A stretch of 64,000 bases of DNA from Methylocystis sp. ATCC 49242 (lineage in GTDB: Bacteria; Pseudomonadota; Alphaproteobacteria; Rhizobiales; Beijerinckiaceae): assembly GCF_000188155.2 (NCBI RefSeq), contig NZ_KE124774.1, positions 4,232,934 through 4,296,933 on the forward strand. The letters are read 5' to 3'. Numbering within the stretch: the stretch's first letter is position 1; each line of letters opens with the position of its first letter. The translations under genes and the position numbers were made by a program. The notes beneath the pieces are model-generated. The model worked only from the letters and a program-made list of their open reading frames with translations. It had not been told where the DNA came from and searched no databases. This document shows, in pieces, positions 1 to 10,167 of the stretch.

Positions 1-3000
1 GGTTCCGCCGGCGCGCCGATCCACTCGCTGTGCGCGGGAATGCTCTCGCCCTTCATCACCACAGTGAGGGGTCCGAGCCGCGCGTAATCGCCGATATGGG
101 TGTCGTAGAGCACGGTGGAGCCGGCGCCGACCGTGACGCCCTTGCCGAGTTCGACGCGGCCGACCTTCATCACGCGGTCTTCGTAAAGATGCGTCTGCAG
201 CGCCGCGACCATGTTGAGCGCGCAATAGTCGCCGACCTTCACGCAATCGAACTCCGTAATGTCGGTCATGTCCATGAAGACGCCGCGCCCGAATTTCGCG
301 CCGAACAGCCGCAGCATCCATGGCAGGAACGGCGTGCCGCGCAGATGTTCGAGCAGCACCTTGCCGGCGAGGCCCCAGTAGAGCACGGCGCAGGCTTCCG
401 TGCGCATCGCCCAGAAGGACCACATCGGCTTCACCTGCGGCTCATAGCGCCCCATGGTGATCCATTTCACGGCGACGACGGCGAGCGTCATGCCGATCGA
501 GATCAGCACCGAATCCAGGATGAAGAGCGCGGCGACGGCCCCATATTCGCCGTCCACAAGCTTCTGGCCGAAACTTTCCACCGCCCATGTGCCGAACGTC
601 ATGAACAGCATGGTCGGCAGCGAAACATTCACGGCTTCGTAGACTGCGCGCAGCGCCTTCTTCCAGAGAGGCGGCTGGTAGGTCCAGCTTGCGCCGCCCG
701 CATCGAACGTCTGGCGGACGGGGAGCTTGATCGGCGGCGCGCCGAACCAAGTGTCTCCCTCCGACATCTCCCGGTTTTCTGGCGGTTTCGACTTTATGCC
801 GATGAGCGCATTGGCGGGAATTTCCGCGCCGGGCGGCACGACCGCGTCATTGCCGATGAAGACGCGGTCGCCGGTCTTCACATGTCTCAGATACATCCAG
901 CCGCGGCGCACGTCCTCGTCGCCGAGCACCACCTCGTCGGCGATGAAGCATTTCTCGCCGATGTCGACGATGTCGTAGCGGCCGGAGAGATTGGTCGAGA
1001 TCTCGGAATCCTTGCCGATCTTCGCGCCCATCAGCCGGTACCATGTGCGCATGTAAAGCGTGGCGAAAAGCGAGGACAGCGTTTCGAGCGTCACTTCCGT
1101 CGCCAGAGCCACCGCCCATTTGCGCAGGTAAAACCAGGACCAGACCGAATAACGGCCTTCGCTCACGCGCGGCAGTACGATCCAGCGGAAGGCGACGATG
1201 AAGGCGACCGTCACCAGCACGAGCACGAAAGCCGTCGGCCAGGCGAAGACCGGGATCAGGGCAAGGTAAAGCGTCTGCTGCGACTCTGTGAGCTGCAGCA
1301 TGCTTTCGAGCTTGTCGAAGGCCCAGAACGCGGGGAAAATCGGCAGAAGCCCGAGCGGCGGAATCGCCAGCACGAGGAGAGTGAAGAGGAAGGTCATCAC
1401 GAGCCGCCGCCCCGGCTCCGCCCGGGCGGGCGCGTCGAGCGCGGATTCATCCACCATGCCGCTATGGCGCGCGGGCGAACCGTTCCAGATTTCATGCGCG
1501 CCGATCCGCGCGCCGGCGGGAACGGAGGTCAGATCCTCCAGCGCGGCGCCGTCGCCAATCACCACGTCGTTCTCGATCACGCATGACGTGCCGATATAGG
1601 CGTCGGCGCCGATGTCGATCGTTCCGATTACGAGTTCGTCGCCTTCGACTCGCGCGTTGGAGAGTTTCAGCTTGGAGCCGAGCGACGCGCCGGCTCCGAT
1701 CGAGACGAGATCGATTGCGCCCATGTCGAGTTCGCTGATCAGCGCGTCCTCGCCGATCTTCGCGCCGAGGGCCGAGAGATAAAGGCGCATCAACGGCGAC
1801 ACCTGGAACCACTTGGCGTGGGTGAGGCCGATCAGCCGCTGTGAAAGCCACCAACGGTAATAATAGACGCCCCACAAGGGATAACGACCCGGTTTCGTGC
1901 GGCCGATGACGAGCCACTTGCCGCCGATCGAGACGAGAAGCGTCGCGACATTGACGCACATGTAGACGCCGAGCAGCGCCACCATTTCATCGAGCAGCGT
2001 CGCGTCGGGCGTGGTGATGAGCTGATAGGAAACGAAGACGCCGAGCCATTGCGCGGTGACGATGGCGAGAATGAAGGGCAGCGCCGCCGCCTGCGCAAGG
2101 CCGCAGAGGAAGCGTCGGAGCAGTGGCGTGGGTCTGAAGGAGAGATCGCGCGACCGGGCTTGCGCGTGAGTCTTGCCTTCGAGGTGTCCGGCCAGCGCGC
2201 GCAGCGTGCGCAGCGCATAAAGATCCTGCAATGTGATCGAGGCGAGTCGCGGCGTTTCGCGCACGACGGAGACGAAGCGCGCGGCAAGCAGCGAATGGCC
2301 GCCGAGCTCGGTGAAGAAATCGGCGTCGAAGGGAATGGCGCCGGGCGGCAGCACGCGCTTTGCTGCGGCGAGGAGCGCCGCCTCCGTCTCGTCGCGCGGC
2401 TCTTCCTGTTCCTCGTTGCTCGGGGCGGGCTGCGTCAGAGTGATCTGCTTCAGCGCCTTGCGATCGACCTTGCCGGAGGAGAGTCGCGGCAGAGCCTCGA
2501 CGACCTCGAAACGCGACGGAACCATGTAGGAGGGGAGAACCTCCCGCAGATTGCCGCGCAATTCGCGCGGGTCGGGCAATTCGCTGTTCGTCACGACGAA
2601 GGCGACGAGTTCGTCGACGCCGGTCTCGTTGCGCAGCGCCACGGCCGCCTGAAGGATGTTGCGTTGATGACCCAGCACGGACTCGATTTCGCCGAGTTCG
2701 ACGCGAAAGCCCCTGATCTTGATCTGATCGTCGATGCGGCCGCGAAAGACGATGTCGCCTTTCTCGTCGAGAAGAACGGCGTCGCCGGAGCGATAAAGGA
2801 TTGGATCGCCGCCATCCGATAGGAACGGATTTGCGATGAATTTTTCCGCCGTCAGCTTGTCGCGTTTGAGATAGCCTTTCGCGACGCCGGGTCCTCCAAT
2901 CAGCAATTCGCCCTCGACGCCGGGCGGCAAAAGCTCCATCGCGTCATTGACAACGTAGCAAGTGTAATTCGGGATCGGCTTGCCGATGGTGACGGGCTCG

Positions 3001-4043
3001 TTCGGCCACACCTGCGCGACCGTCGCCACGACTGTCGCCTCGGTCGGGCCGTAGCTGTTGAAAATCACCCGCCCCGGCCGCGACCACCGTTCCGCGATGG
3101 CCGGCGGGCAGGCCTCGCCGCCGAGAATGATGACGCGCAGCGTCTTCACGTCGCGCGGCATGACGCCGAGAAGGGTGGGCACCGTGTCGAGCACGGTGAC
3201 GCCAGCTTCCTCGAGAAGGTCTGGCAGGGCCTCCGTCTCGCCGATGATCTGTGGCGTCGCGACGAAAAGCGTCGCGCCGACGAGATAGGGAATCCAGATT
3301 TCCTCCATCGACAGATCGAAGGCGGCGGAGGCGCCCTGGAACACGACGTCCAACTGCGTCACGCCGTAGATTTCATTGGCCGAGCGCAGATAGTGGCAGA
3401 TGTTGCACCCCGAAACGACGATGCCCTTCGGCGTTCCCGTCGAGCCCGAAGTGTAGATGAGATAGGCCGGGTGGTCCGGCGTCGCGCCGAGTTCGCGCGC
3501 GGTGGGGATAGGGTCGTCGCCGGGAAGCGCGATTTCTTCGTCGACGAGCGTTTTCGCCTCGACTGACGGCGCCGCTTTCGGCGCGAAGGCGGCCGAGGTC
3601 ACGAGAAGGCGCGACTCCGCGTCCTTCAGGCAAACCGCGATGCGGTCCGCCGGCGCATCGGCGTCGAAGGGCAGCCATGCGGCGCCGGTCTTCGCTATGG
3701 CGAGCTGGGCGATCAGCAGCTCCGGTCCGCGCGCCATCCACAGGCCGATCACGTCGCCGGGGCCCGCGCCATGCGCCAGCAGGCCGCGCGCGATGGCCGT
3801 CGCCCGCGCGTCGACTTCAGCGTAAGTGAAACGGCGTTCCAGCGTCGTCATGCAAAGCGCGTTGGGGGTCGCCGCAACCGTTGCAGCGAAGATCTCGCAC
3901 AGCAGCTCATCACGCTGGAGATGCGGCGCATGCGGGCCGCGCAGCGCGGCGAGGGGCGTCGCCGCGTCGGCCGGGCGTCCGGGCTGCGGGTCGCGCGTCT
4001 CGACCGCCGACATGGGCGCGAGGTCGCTGCGGTTGTCTTTCAT
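1..4043 (-). CDS. Pls/PosA-type NRPS-like protein (adenylation + carrier + left-handed beta-helix acyltransferase repeats), 3' end cut by window edge
   Basis: The first 1347 codons are visible from ATG 4043; the stop lies left of the window. The N-terminal half is an amino-acid adenylation domain, with the core motif IYTSGSTGTPKG near residue 195 and a C-terminal part with YRSGD and SGKVDRKALK. A carrier domain follows, with LGGHSL and its phosphopantetheine serine at about residue 584. There is no condensation domain. The C-terminal half has several hydrophobic membrane-like stretches alternating with hexapeptide-repeat (left-handed beta-helix) segments such as IGADAYIG and IGNDAVVPPGA. This order matches the Pls/PosA family, which includes epsilon-poly-lysine synthetase. 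By inference it activates and transfers or polymerises an amino acid at the membrane. It lies 119 bases downstream of an unknown gene on the same strand. The substrate cannot be read from the sequence. Confidence 0.85.
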   Translation of the reverse strand, partial: MKDNRSDLAPMSAVETRDPQPGRPADAATPLAALRGPHAPHLQRDELLCEIFAATVAATPNALCMTTLERRFTYAEVDARATAIARGLLAHGAGPGDVIGLWMARGPELLIAQLAIAKTGAAWLPFDADAPADRIAVCLKDAESRLLVTSAAFAPKAAPSVEAKTLVDEEIALPGDDPIPTARELGATPDHPAYLIYTSGSTGTPKGIVVSGCNICHYLRSANEIYGVTQLDVVFQGASAAFDLSMEEIWIPYLVGATLFVATPQIIGETEALPDLLEEAGVTVLDTVPTLLGVMPRDVKTLRVIILGGEACPPAIAERWSRPGRVIFNSYGPTEATVVATVAQVWPNEPVTIGKPIPNYTCYVVNDAMELLPPGVEGELLIGGPGVAKGYLKRDKLTAEKFIANPFLSDGGDPILYRSGDAVLLDEKGDIVFRGRIDDQIKIRGFRVELGEIESVLGHQRNILQAAVALRNETGVDELVAFVVTNSELPDPRELRGNLREVLPSYMVPSRFEVVEALPRLSSGKVDRKALKQITLTQPAPSNEEQEEPRDETEAALLAAAKRVLPPGAIPFDADFFTELGGHSLLAARFVSVVRETPRLASITLQDLYALRTLRALAGHLEGKTHAQARSRDLSFRPTPLLRRFLCGLAQAAALPFILAIVTAQWLGVFVSYQLITTPDATLLDEMVALLGVYMCVNVATLLVSIGGKWLVIGRTKPGRYPLWGVYYYRWWLSQRLIGLTHAKWFQVSPLMRLYLSALGAKIGEDALISELDMGAIDLVSIGAGASLGSKLKLSNARVEGDELVIGTIDIGADAYIGTSCVIENDVVIGDGAALEDLTSVPAGARIGAHEIWNGSPARHSGMVDESALDAPARAEPGRRLVMTFLFTLLVLAIPPLGLLPIFPAFWAFDKLESMLQLTESQQTLYLALIPVFAWPTAFVLVLVTVAFIVAFRWIVLPRVSEGRYSVWSWFYLRKWAVALATEVTLETLSSLFATLYMRTWYRLMGAKIGKDSEISTNLSGRYDIVDIGEKCFIADEVVLGDEDVRRGWMYLRHVKTGDRVFIGNDAVVPPGAEIPANALIGIKSKPPENREMSEGDTWFGAPPIKLPVRQTFDAGGASWTYQPPLWKKALRAVYEAVNVSLPTMLFMTFGTWAVESFGQKLVDGEYGAVAALFILDSVLISIGMTLAVVAVKWITMGRYEPQVKPMWSFWAMRTEACAVLYWGLAGKVLLEHLRGTPFLPWMLRLFGAKFGRGVFMDMTDITEFDCVKVGDYCALNMVAALQTHLYEDRVMKVGRVELGKGVTVGAGSTVLYDTHIGDYARLGPLTVVMKGESIPAHSEWIGAPAE

Positions 4044-4162
4044 CTTTTTGACGAACCTGGAAAATTACTGATGCCCGAGGGGAGGGAGGGGCGTCTCGGG
4101 GGACCGTCTAGCACATGCGCCGGAGGGCTCCTATCCCGCGGCCGCGGCTAGCGAAATCCGTC

Positions 4163-5287
4163 TCAGCGCGCGGCGGCCGCAGGAGGCAGCTCGGGCGTCG
4201 TGGACGCTTCGGCCGCCGCAGGCGCGGTCGTCTCGGGCGATTCGGGCGGCGCTGGCTGAAGCGTCGCCGGATTTTCGAGCATCCGGCGCAGTTGCGCAAC
4301 GGCGGCGACGATCAAGCCGGCGCGCGGGCGGGACGGGCCGATTTCCACCGTCGCCATATTTGCCATGACCTTGGCGAGATTGCCGGTCGGCTGGCCTGCG
4401 GCCGTGAACAGCATCAGATCCTCGTTGGGGCCGGAGACGACCCCCTCGGCGACATAGGCGGCGTAATTTGCGATGCGCGCAAGCTCGCCAGAGCAGTCGC
4501 CGAGCGAGCGGATCGGCGGCAAGGGCGGCAGGGACGCTGTCGCCATCGCGCTCGGGGTTTCGACGTCGGGAGTGATGGTTTTGGGGTCGACCCGCTCGCG
4601 CTTTCGGCTGCGGATTTCCGACACGCCCTCCATGATCGAGGGGGCGGGCAAAAGGTCGAGTGCGGCGGAGCTTCCGCGCCGGCTGGCCACGCCGCCGCCA
4701 ACGCCGCCGCGTCCATGCGCCGCGAGCCAGCGCGCGCGAAGCGTGTTCTGGATGCCGCGCGGGGCGAGGCCCATGGGCACGACGCGCTGCGGCAGCATCC
4801 GCGCCATGCCGGCGCGCGAGGCTGGCGGGCCCGGCACGGCGTGGCCGATCATCGGCGTGCATTGCGCCGGCGCCCAGCGCTCGACGATGGCCCGCGCGGT
4901 GCGGCGTTTGTAATCGACGTAATAGCGGCGCAGAAGCAGCGCTGCGACGGCGGCTCCTTCCTCGGCCGTGGCGAAGGCGACGTGGCCGTCGGCGTCGGCG
5001 GCGATCTCGCCCGTCCAGCCTGCGCGCTTGATGCACCAGTAATTGTTGAGCTTCACGCAACGGGCGGGATCATTGTCCTCGGCGCCGGTCGCCCGCCGCG
5101 CCGCCGCGAGCGGAGACAGCTCGAGCGACAGCGCGCTTTCGAAGCGCCAATTATCCACGGCGCGCTTCTCGGGCTGATACGCCGGGGCGGAGGCGAATGA
5201 AAACAGCGCCGCCGGAGCGATCACGGCCGTCGGCGGCTTTTGCGGCGTCGCCGCCGCAAGCATTGTCACAAGCGCTTCAACCAGCAT
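4163..5287 (-). CDS. Hypothetical protein with a structural-protein-P5-like N-terminal region
   Basis: The product is 374 residues and I do not recognise it with certainty. After an Ala-rich N-terminus, residues about 76-142 read LNNYWCIKR..W.G, then an Ala/Gly helix, RRYYVDYK, and end in IVERWAPAQC. The NN..-x-W-G-...-I..RWAP pattern recalls phage-type structural protein P5 domains, but this is a resemblance judged by eye. The C-terminal third is Pro/Ala/Thr-rich low complexity, probably disordered. The gene sits 21 bases downstream of the SixA-like phosphatase and upstream of the Pls/PosA gene, all on the minus strand, so the three may be cotranscribed. The neighbours do not settle a function. 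Confidence 0.6.
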   Translation of the reverse strand: MLVEALVTMLAAATPQKPPTAVIAPAALFSFASAPAYQPEKRAVDNWRFESALSLELSPLAAARRATGAEDNDPARCVKLNNYWCIKRAGWTGEIAADADGHVAFATAEEGAAVAALLLRRYYVDYKRRTARAIVERWAPAQCTPMIGHAVPGPPASRAGMARMLPQRVVPMGLAPRGIQNTLRARWLAAHGRGGVGGGVASRRGSSAALDLLPAPSIMEGVSEIRSRKRERVDPKTITPDVETPSAMATASLPPLPPIRSLGDCSGELARIANYAAYVAEGVVSGPNEDLMLFTAAGQPTGNLAKVMANMATVEIGPSRPRAGLIVAAVAQLRRMLENPATLQPAPPESPETTAPAAAEASTTPELPPAAAAR

Positions 5288-5308
5288 TGCGTTGAACGCC
5301 TTCCGGCG

Positions 5309-5845
5309 TCAGTCCGGATCGTCGTCTTCGTCGCCGCGCAGACGTGCGGGCGTCACGAATCGATGAAGCCGCGCCGCGCCGCGACGGACCTCGGACCAAT
5401 GATCGGTCTCGAAGTCGAGAATTGCCAGTGCGGCCGTTGGATATTTGGAGCGCATCAGGTCGATGTCGGCGGGCTCTCCACTTCCGGCCAGATAATAGGC
5501 GAGTTCGGCGAAGCCCGGATTGTGGCCGACGGCGAGCAGCGTCGTCACCTTGTCGGGCGTCTGTCGCAGCACTTCCACGAGATGGTCGACCGTCGCGAGA
5601 TAGATCGTGTTTTCAATCAAGTGCGTAACGTGAGCGGGAAACGCCTCGAGCGCCCGCTCCAGCGTCTGCTTCGCGCGCCGGGCGTTGGAGGCGACGGCGA
5701 GATCGGGAGTCATGCCCTCGTCGTGCAGAAATTCGCCGATCCGGCGGGCGTCTTCCTCGCCGCGCCTCGTGAGCGGGCGTTCACGGTCGCCGCCGGCGGA
5801 GTGACGGTCGGCCTTGCCGTGGCGAAGGAGAAGGAGTCGTCGCAT
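5309..5845 (-). CDS. SixA-like histidine phosphatase family protein
   Basis: The product is 178 residues. It begins MRRLLLLRHGKAD, the RHG phosphohistidine motif of the histidine phosphatase superfamily, with His9 as the expected phospho-acceptor. PLTRRGEEDARRIG follows, then VASNARRAKQTLE, and LLAVGHNPG near residue 125 supplies the second catalytic histidine. The size and the RHGK form fit the SixA subgroup, which removes phosphate from histidine phosphotransfer proteins. The real substrate is unknown, and SixA-type members can also act on small molecules. A GAGAG Shine-Dalgarno sequence precedes the ATG. It is the first gene of a possible minus-strand operon with the unknown protein and the Pls/PosA gene. 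Confidence 0.85.
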   Translation of the reverse strand: MRRLLLLRHGKADRHSAGGDRERPLTRRGEEDARRIGEFLHDEGMTPDLAVASNARRAKQTLERALEAFPAHVTHLIENTIYLATVDHLVEVLRQTPDKVTTLLAVGHNPGFAELAYYLAGSGEPADIDLMRSKYPTAALAILDFETDHWSEVRRGAARLHRFVTPARLRGDEDDDPD

Positions 5846-6031
5846 GAGCTCTCTCTAGCACGTGAAATGGAAAAATCGCATCTGGCCGGAGGGGGTATCT
5901 GGCTGCGACTAAACAACACGGGTCTTTACCCGGCCGGCGCGCCCGTGCAAGCTCCGCGCCGCCGCCGAAGCCCTGTTGGAACAACTCATATGCACAGGAA
6001 ATTCCCCGGGACAGTCTTGTCGCTGCACATT

Positions 6032-7729
6032 ATGGAGCGGAAAGCGCGCCTGGCCGCCGGGGCGGCCGCGATTTTTTTTCCCCTCGCCGTTCTTCACGCT
6101 GCAGAGAACGGGGTTGGCGTCGACAATCTTGCGTTCACGGTCGGAGCGACGACCTATCGCATCCCGCATCTCGACATTCAGGGCGCGGCCCTCTCCGCGG
6201 CCGAGCTGACGCATCTTTTCGATGGCGACAACAAGGCGATCGACGCCCACCTCGCCAATTTCTCGGCGAAAAAAATCGTCATTCCATCGCTCGCGACTGA
6301 AACGCGCAGCGGCGGAACGATCCAGCGCAGCGCCTATCGCGATGTCACGCTCGAAAATGTCGTCGCCGGTCGAATCGGCGCCGCGCGGGCGGCGGGCGCC
6401 GAACAGACCGTCGAAAAGCCGGATGGCGGGGCCGAGCGCTATGTCTGGAGCGTCCTTGCGTCGAAGGGTGTGGATCTGCGGCAGCTGGCGCGTCTCGCGC
6501 TCGCGACCCGAACCGATCCGAACGAGGCGCTGAAGCCGGTCGTCGACGAAGAGACCGTCGAATCCTCGACGTTCGAGGACAAGCGCGAAAATCTCGTGGT
6601 GAAGACGGGGCGACTGACGCTTGCGGGCGTGAAAGGCCGGGCCCTGCCGACGCCGCCCGCGCAGCTGTTCGAGCGGCTGGAGGCGTTCGATCCGGAAAAG
6701 ACGGGAACCGACGCCGCATTGTTGCGCGAACTGGTCGACGCCTTTGCCTCCTTCCAGCTCGCCTCGCTCGAGGCTCGCGACATCGTGGCGACCGGCAAAG
6801 GCCAGCCGGCCGAGAAGCCTTACACGGTGAAGATCGGCCGGGTTTCCGCAAACAGGATTGCCTCGGCCACGGTGGGCGATTTCACGATCGAGGATTTCGC
6901 GCTCGCGTCCTCGGACGGCGGCAAGGTCTCGCTAAAGCATTTCCTCATGCGCGACGCGCGGGTGGGCGCGTTCATCCAGGGGCCTTATCCGGGTTTCACC
7001 CATATCGAGGCGAAGGGGCTCGACGCGGATCTTCCCGATCCCAGGGCGGGCGACAATTCCCGAATGAAATTCCGTCTCGAAGGCGCCGCGGCGGATTTCA
7101 CGAACTTTCGCGAGATCGCGCCCACGAAAATCGCCGGCCGAATGGATCGGCTCGTGATCGATCTCGCCGCGCGCGGCGAGGCGCTCTCGACGGCCCAGTT
7201 CGTCGCGCTCGGCTATCGTGACCTCGACCTCTCGGCGGCGGTCGCCGGCGAGTGGATCGAGAAGTCGCAGGAGGCGATCTTCGCGCCCGTCCGGCTGGAG
7301 GGCAAAGAGATGGGCGCAGCGACGCTGAAGGTGACCTTCGGCGATGTTTCGAGCGCCGTTTTCTCGTCGATGACCATCGTCTCCAGGGCGGCGGCGCTGG
7401 CGGCCTCGGTGAAATCGGTGGATTTCACCGCGGAGGGCGGGGGACTCGTCGACCGTGTTCTGGCGCTGGAGGCGAAGGAGCAGAAGACCTCGATCGAGAA
7501 GGCGCGGGCCGATTACGCGAAAACGGCCTCGATGGCGATCGTCCAGCTTGCCGGGGGCGGGGAGAAAGCGAAGCGGATCGGCGACGCGGTCGCCGCCTAT
7601 ATCCAGAAGCCGAAACGCCTCCACCTGCGGCTCGCGTCCGAGAGAGGCGTCAATGCGCTCGACGCGCTGGCGAGGAAGCCGGGAGAGATAATCGAGAGCA
7701 TGGAGGTCGAGGCGTCCGCGGAGCGGTAA
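6032..7729 (+). CDS. Hypothetical secreted protein, about 565 residues
   Basis: The open frame continues upstream, but from ATG 6032 the protein starts with a Sec signal peptide: MERKAR, a hydrophobic run, then LAVLHA-AENG. I therefore place the start there; ATG 5990 is an in-frame alternative. No family is recognisable. The mature part is rich in short beta-strand-like segments built on repeated phrases such as ASATVGDFTIEDFALAS and LKHFLMRDARVGAF, with a helical C-terminus (residues about 470-565). It has no catalytic motif that I can see. It is divergent from the sixA-like gene and is followed by a convergent chemoreceptor gene, so it is probably transcribed alone. An envelope or periplasmic role is inference from the signal peptide only. 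Confidence 0.7.
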   Translation: MERKARLAAGAAAIFFPLAVLHAAENGVGVDNLAFTVGATTYRIPHLDIQGAALSAAELTHLFDGDNKAIDAHLANFSAKKIVIPSLATETRSGGTIQRSAYRDVTLENVVAGRIGAARAAGAEQTVEKPDGGAERYVWSVLASKGVDLRQLARLALATRTDPNEALKPVVDEETVESSTFEDKRENLVVKTGRLTLAGVKGRALPTPPAQLFERLEAFDPEKTGTDAALLRELVDAFASFQLASLEARDIVATGKGQPAEKPYTVKIGRVSANRIASATVGDFTIEDFALASSDGGKVSLKHFLMRDARVGAFIQGPYPGFTHIEAKGLDADLPDPRAGDNSRMKFRLEGAAADFTNFREIAPTKIAGRMDRLVIDLAARGEALSTAQFVALGYRDLDLSAAVAGEWIEKSQEAIFAPVRLEGKEMGAATLKVTFGDVSSAVFSSMTIVSRAAALAASVKSVDFTAEGGGLVDRVLALEAKEQKTSIEKARADYAKTASMAIVQLAGGGEKAKRIGDAVAAYIQKPKRLHLRLASERGVNALDALARKPGEIIESMEVEASAER

Positions 7730-7776
7730 GGCGCGCGTCCCGCCTCCTCCCCCGCGAGGGGGAGGCGAAGCGTCGG

Positions 7777-9099
7777 TCAGCTCGCGAGGCTCTTGGCCAG
7801 CTCGTCGGTGTGCGCGTGCATGCGGCGGGCCATCTGGTCGATCTCCCGGGCCATGGAAACCATCGCTTCCACCCCCGCGCCGGTTTGCGCCATGGCGCTC
7901 GCCACCTGCTCTGCGTGGGCCGACATGGCGCCGGCGCTATTCGCGGCCGAGCGCACGCTGCGGGCGATTTCCTTGGTGGCGGCGTCCTGTTCGTGCACGG
8001 CCGAGGTGATGATCGCGGAGATGTGCTCCACCTCCGCAATCTTGGCCTTGATCTTCTCGATGGAGGTCACCGACATGTCCGTCGCGGCCTGAATTTCCGC
8101 GATCTGGTCGGCGATGTCCTGCGTCGCTTTGCCGGTCTGGGTGGCGAGGCTCTTTACCTCCTGCGCCACGACCGCGAAGCCGCGGCCCGCCTCGCCCGCG
8201 CGCGCCGCCTCGATGGTGGCGTTGAGCGCCAGCAGATTGGTCTGGGCGGCGATGCGGGAGATGAGATTCACCACGTCGCCCACCCGGTTGGCGGCCGCGG
8301 CCAGCCGCAACATTTCTGCGGCGGAGCCATTGGTCTCGACGACGGCCTGACGCACGACGGCGGTCGATTCGACAGCCTGACGGCTGATCTCGCCGATTGC
8401 GGCGAGCAACTGCTCGGAGGCCGTGGCGACGGAGGCCACGTCGGCGGCCGCCTGCGTCGACGCGGTGCGGGCGAAATCGCTATCGGCGCGGGCGCGGCGC
8501 TCCTGCACGATCATTTCCTCCGAGGACTGGGCCATGCGTTTGGTCATGTCGCCGAGCTTGGCGGTGGTGGCGGAGAGCTCCACGGAGTAATGCTCCACCT
8601 TGTCGCGGATGGCGGCCTCGCGGCGCAGCCTCTCCTCTCGGTCGTCGCGCGCCTTGATCTCGGCGGCCATTTCGTTGTTGGCCCGCACAGCGTCGCGCAG
8701 CACGACCAGGGCGCGGGAAATGTCGCCGATCTCGTCCTGGCGATCCGTGTCCTTGACCTCGATGCGGGTGTCGCCGGCGGCGAGGTCGGTCATCTGCTTG
8801 GCGATGGTCTTGATCGGGATGGCGATGGTCTGGTGCATTGTCGGCACCGACACGCCCACGACGAGAAAGCCCGCGACCAGTGTGCCCACGAAAAGCTCAA
8901 TGGAGAGCGAACTCGCCGCCTCATAGGCCGCCCGGGCCAGATTCGCCGTCTGGGCGGCGTTGGCGGGATCGGCGGCCGCGGCGGTGAGGTCGCGAACGTT
9001 CATCGTGCCGAAATAAGCGGCGGCGCCCATCATGAGCAGCAGGGTCAGAAACAGGAATTGGCGAAAGACGAGGCCGGCGCCGATGGATAGATTGCGCAT
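7777..9099 (-). CDS. Methyl-accepting chemotaxis protein
   Basis: A first membrane helix ([15 protein letters not shown]) is followed by an unusually short loop of about 30-40 residues and a second helix ([17 protein letters not shown]). Next come a HAMP domain ([17 protein letters not shown]) and a long cytoplasmic coiled coil with the conserved signalling tip [19 protein letters not shown]. This is the standard chemoreceptor layout. With so small a periplasmic part, ligand sensing is likely membrane-proximal or cytoplasmic. I chose ATG 9099 (MRNLSIGAG); GTG 9132 would add 11 residues. No C-terminal CheR/CheB tether pentapeptide is visible. No che or flagellar genes are nearby, so this is an orphan receptor. 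It is divergent from gshB. Confidence 0.92.
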   Translation of the reverse strand: MRNLSIGAGLVFRQFLFLTLLLMMGAAAYFGTMNVRDLTAAAADPANAAQTANLARAAYEAASSLSIELFVGTLVAGFLVVGVSVPTMHQTIAIPIKTIAKQMTDLAAGDTRIEVKDTDRQDEIGDISRALVVLRDAVRANNEMAAEIKARDDREERLRREAAIRDKVEHYSVELSATTAKLGDMTKRMAQSSEEMIVQERRARADSDFARTASTQAAADVASVATASEQLLAAIGEISRQAVESTAVVRQAVVETNGSAAEMLRLAAAANRVGDVVNLISRIAAQTNLLALNATIEAARAGEAGRGFAVVAQEVKSLATQTGKATQDIADQIAEIQAATDMSVTSIEKIKAKIAEVEHISAIITSAVHEQDAATKEIARSVRSAANSAGAMSAHAEQVASAMAQTGAGVEAMVSMAREIDQMARRMHAHTDELAKSLAS

Positions 9100-9213
9100 G
9101 TGCTCGATTGTCCTGCTATTGGGATTCGGCACAGTCTAGGTCGCCATCCTTTCACGGCGGGTTAACAGTCACGTTCGAGCCTGAAACGACGTAGAATCAA
9201 GGCGGGAGGCGAA

Positions 9214-10167
9214 ATGTTAGAGGTCGCGGTCCAGATGGACCCATTGGAGCGGATCAATTTCGCGGGCGATTCGACCTTCGCCCTGATGCTGGAGGCGAAG
9301 CGCCGGGGCCATCGCCTGTGGTTCTACACCCCCGACCAGCTCTCGCTGGAGGGCGGGCGGCTGACCGCGCGCGCCCATCACATCGACGTCTTCGACGATC
9401 CCGACCGTTATTACACGCTGGGGGAGGCGCGCGAGATCGACCTGATCGAGATGGACGTGGCGCTCCTGCGGCAGGACCCGCCCTTCGACCTCGCCTATAT
9501 CACCTCGACGCATTTCCTCGAGCGCATCCAGTCGCGCGTGCTCGTGGTCAACGACCCGGCCCATGTGCGCAACGCGCCCGAAAAAGTCTTCGTGATGGAG
9601 TTCGCGGACCTCATGCCGCCGACCGTCATCACCCGGGACCGCGCCGCTATCGAACGTTTCCGCGCGACATATGGCGACATCGTCATGAAGCCGCTCTACG
9701 GCCATGGCGGCGCGGCCGTCTTCAAGGTCACGCCGCGCGATCCGAATTTCGGCTCGCTCTTCGACATGTTCCACACGACCTTCCGCGAGCCCTGGGTGGT
9801 GCAGCAATTCCTGCCCGAGGTCGCCAGGGGCGACAAGCGCATCCTGCTCATCGACGGCGTGGCGATGGGCGCGATCAACCGCGTGCCGGCGCAGGACGAC
9901 ATCCGCTCAAACATGGTGCGCGGCGGCGCTGCGGCGGCGACCGAACTCGACGCCCGCGAGCAGGAAATTTGCGCGCGCCTCGGGCCGGAGCTGAAAAGGC
10001 GCGGCCTGCTTTTCGTCGGCATCGACGTGATCGACGGGCATCTGACAGAGATCAACGTCACCTCGCCGACAGGTCTGCGCGCGCTAAAACGGGTGGGCGG
10101 GCCGGATCTTGCCGTGCCGCTCTTCGACGCAATCGAGGCGCGGCTCAAAGCGCTGCGCGCGGGATGA
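9214..10167 (+). CDS. gshB: Glutathione synthetase
   Basis: The product joins gamma-glutamylcysteine and glycine with ATP to make glutathione. Its 317 residues match the bacterial GshB length. The N-terminus [22 protein letters not shown] is the typical GshB opening, shown here as [18 protein letters not shown]-grasp features include [15 protein letters not shown], the QQFLPEV and [10 protein letters not shown] strands, and the C-terminal [19 protein letters not shown] metal and ATP site. A GGGAGG sequence lies just before ATG 9214. The stop overlaps the start of glnD (ATGA), so the two are translationally coupled. Glutathione supply may serve the thiol and metal stress functions seen elsewhere in the window. 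Confidence 0.95.
   Translation: MLEVAVQMDPLERINFAGDSTFALMLEAKRRGHRLWFYTPDQLSLEGGRLTARAHHIDVFDDPDRYYTLGEAREIDLIEMDVALLRQDPPFDLAYITSTHFLERIQSRVLVVNDPAHVRNAPEKVFVMEFADLMPPTVITRDRAAIERFRATYGDIVMKPLYGHGGAAVFKVTPRDPNFGSLFDMFHTTFREPWVVQQFLPEVARGDKRILLIDGVAMGAINRVPAQDDIRSNMVRGGAAAATELDAREQEICARLGPELKRRGLLFVGIDVIDGHLTEINVTSPTGLRALKRVGGPDLAVPLFDAIEARLKALRAG

Noticed and set aside
30-1586. Long open frame on the plus strand opposite the Pls/PosA gene
   Set aside because: It is rich in His, Arg, Glu and Asp with no domain and mirrors the codon pattern of the real minus-strand gene; a high-GC shadow.
7252-9090. Plus-strand open frame over the chemoreceptor gene
   Set aside because: Its low-complexity Gly/Arg/Asp sequence runs antisense to a clear MCP; shadow.
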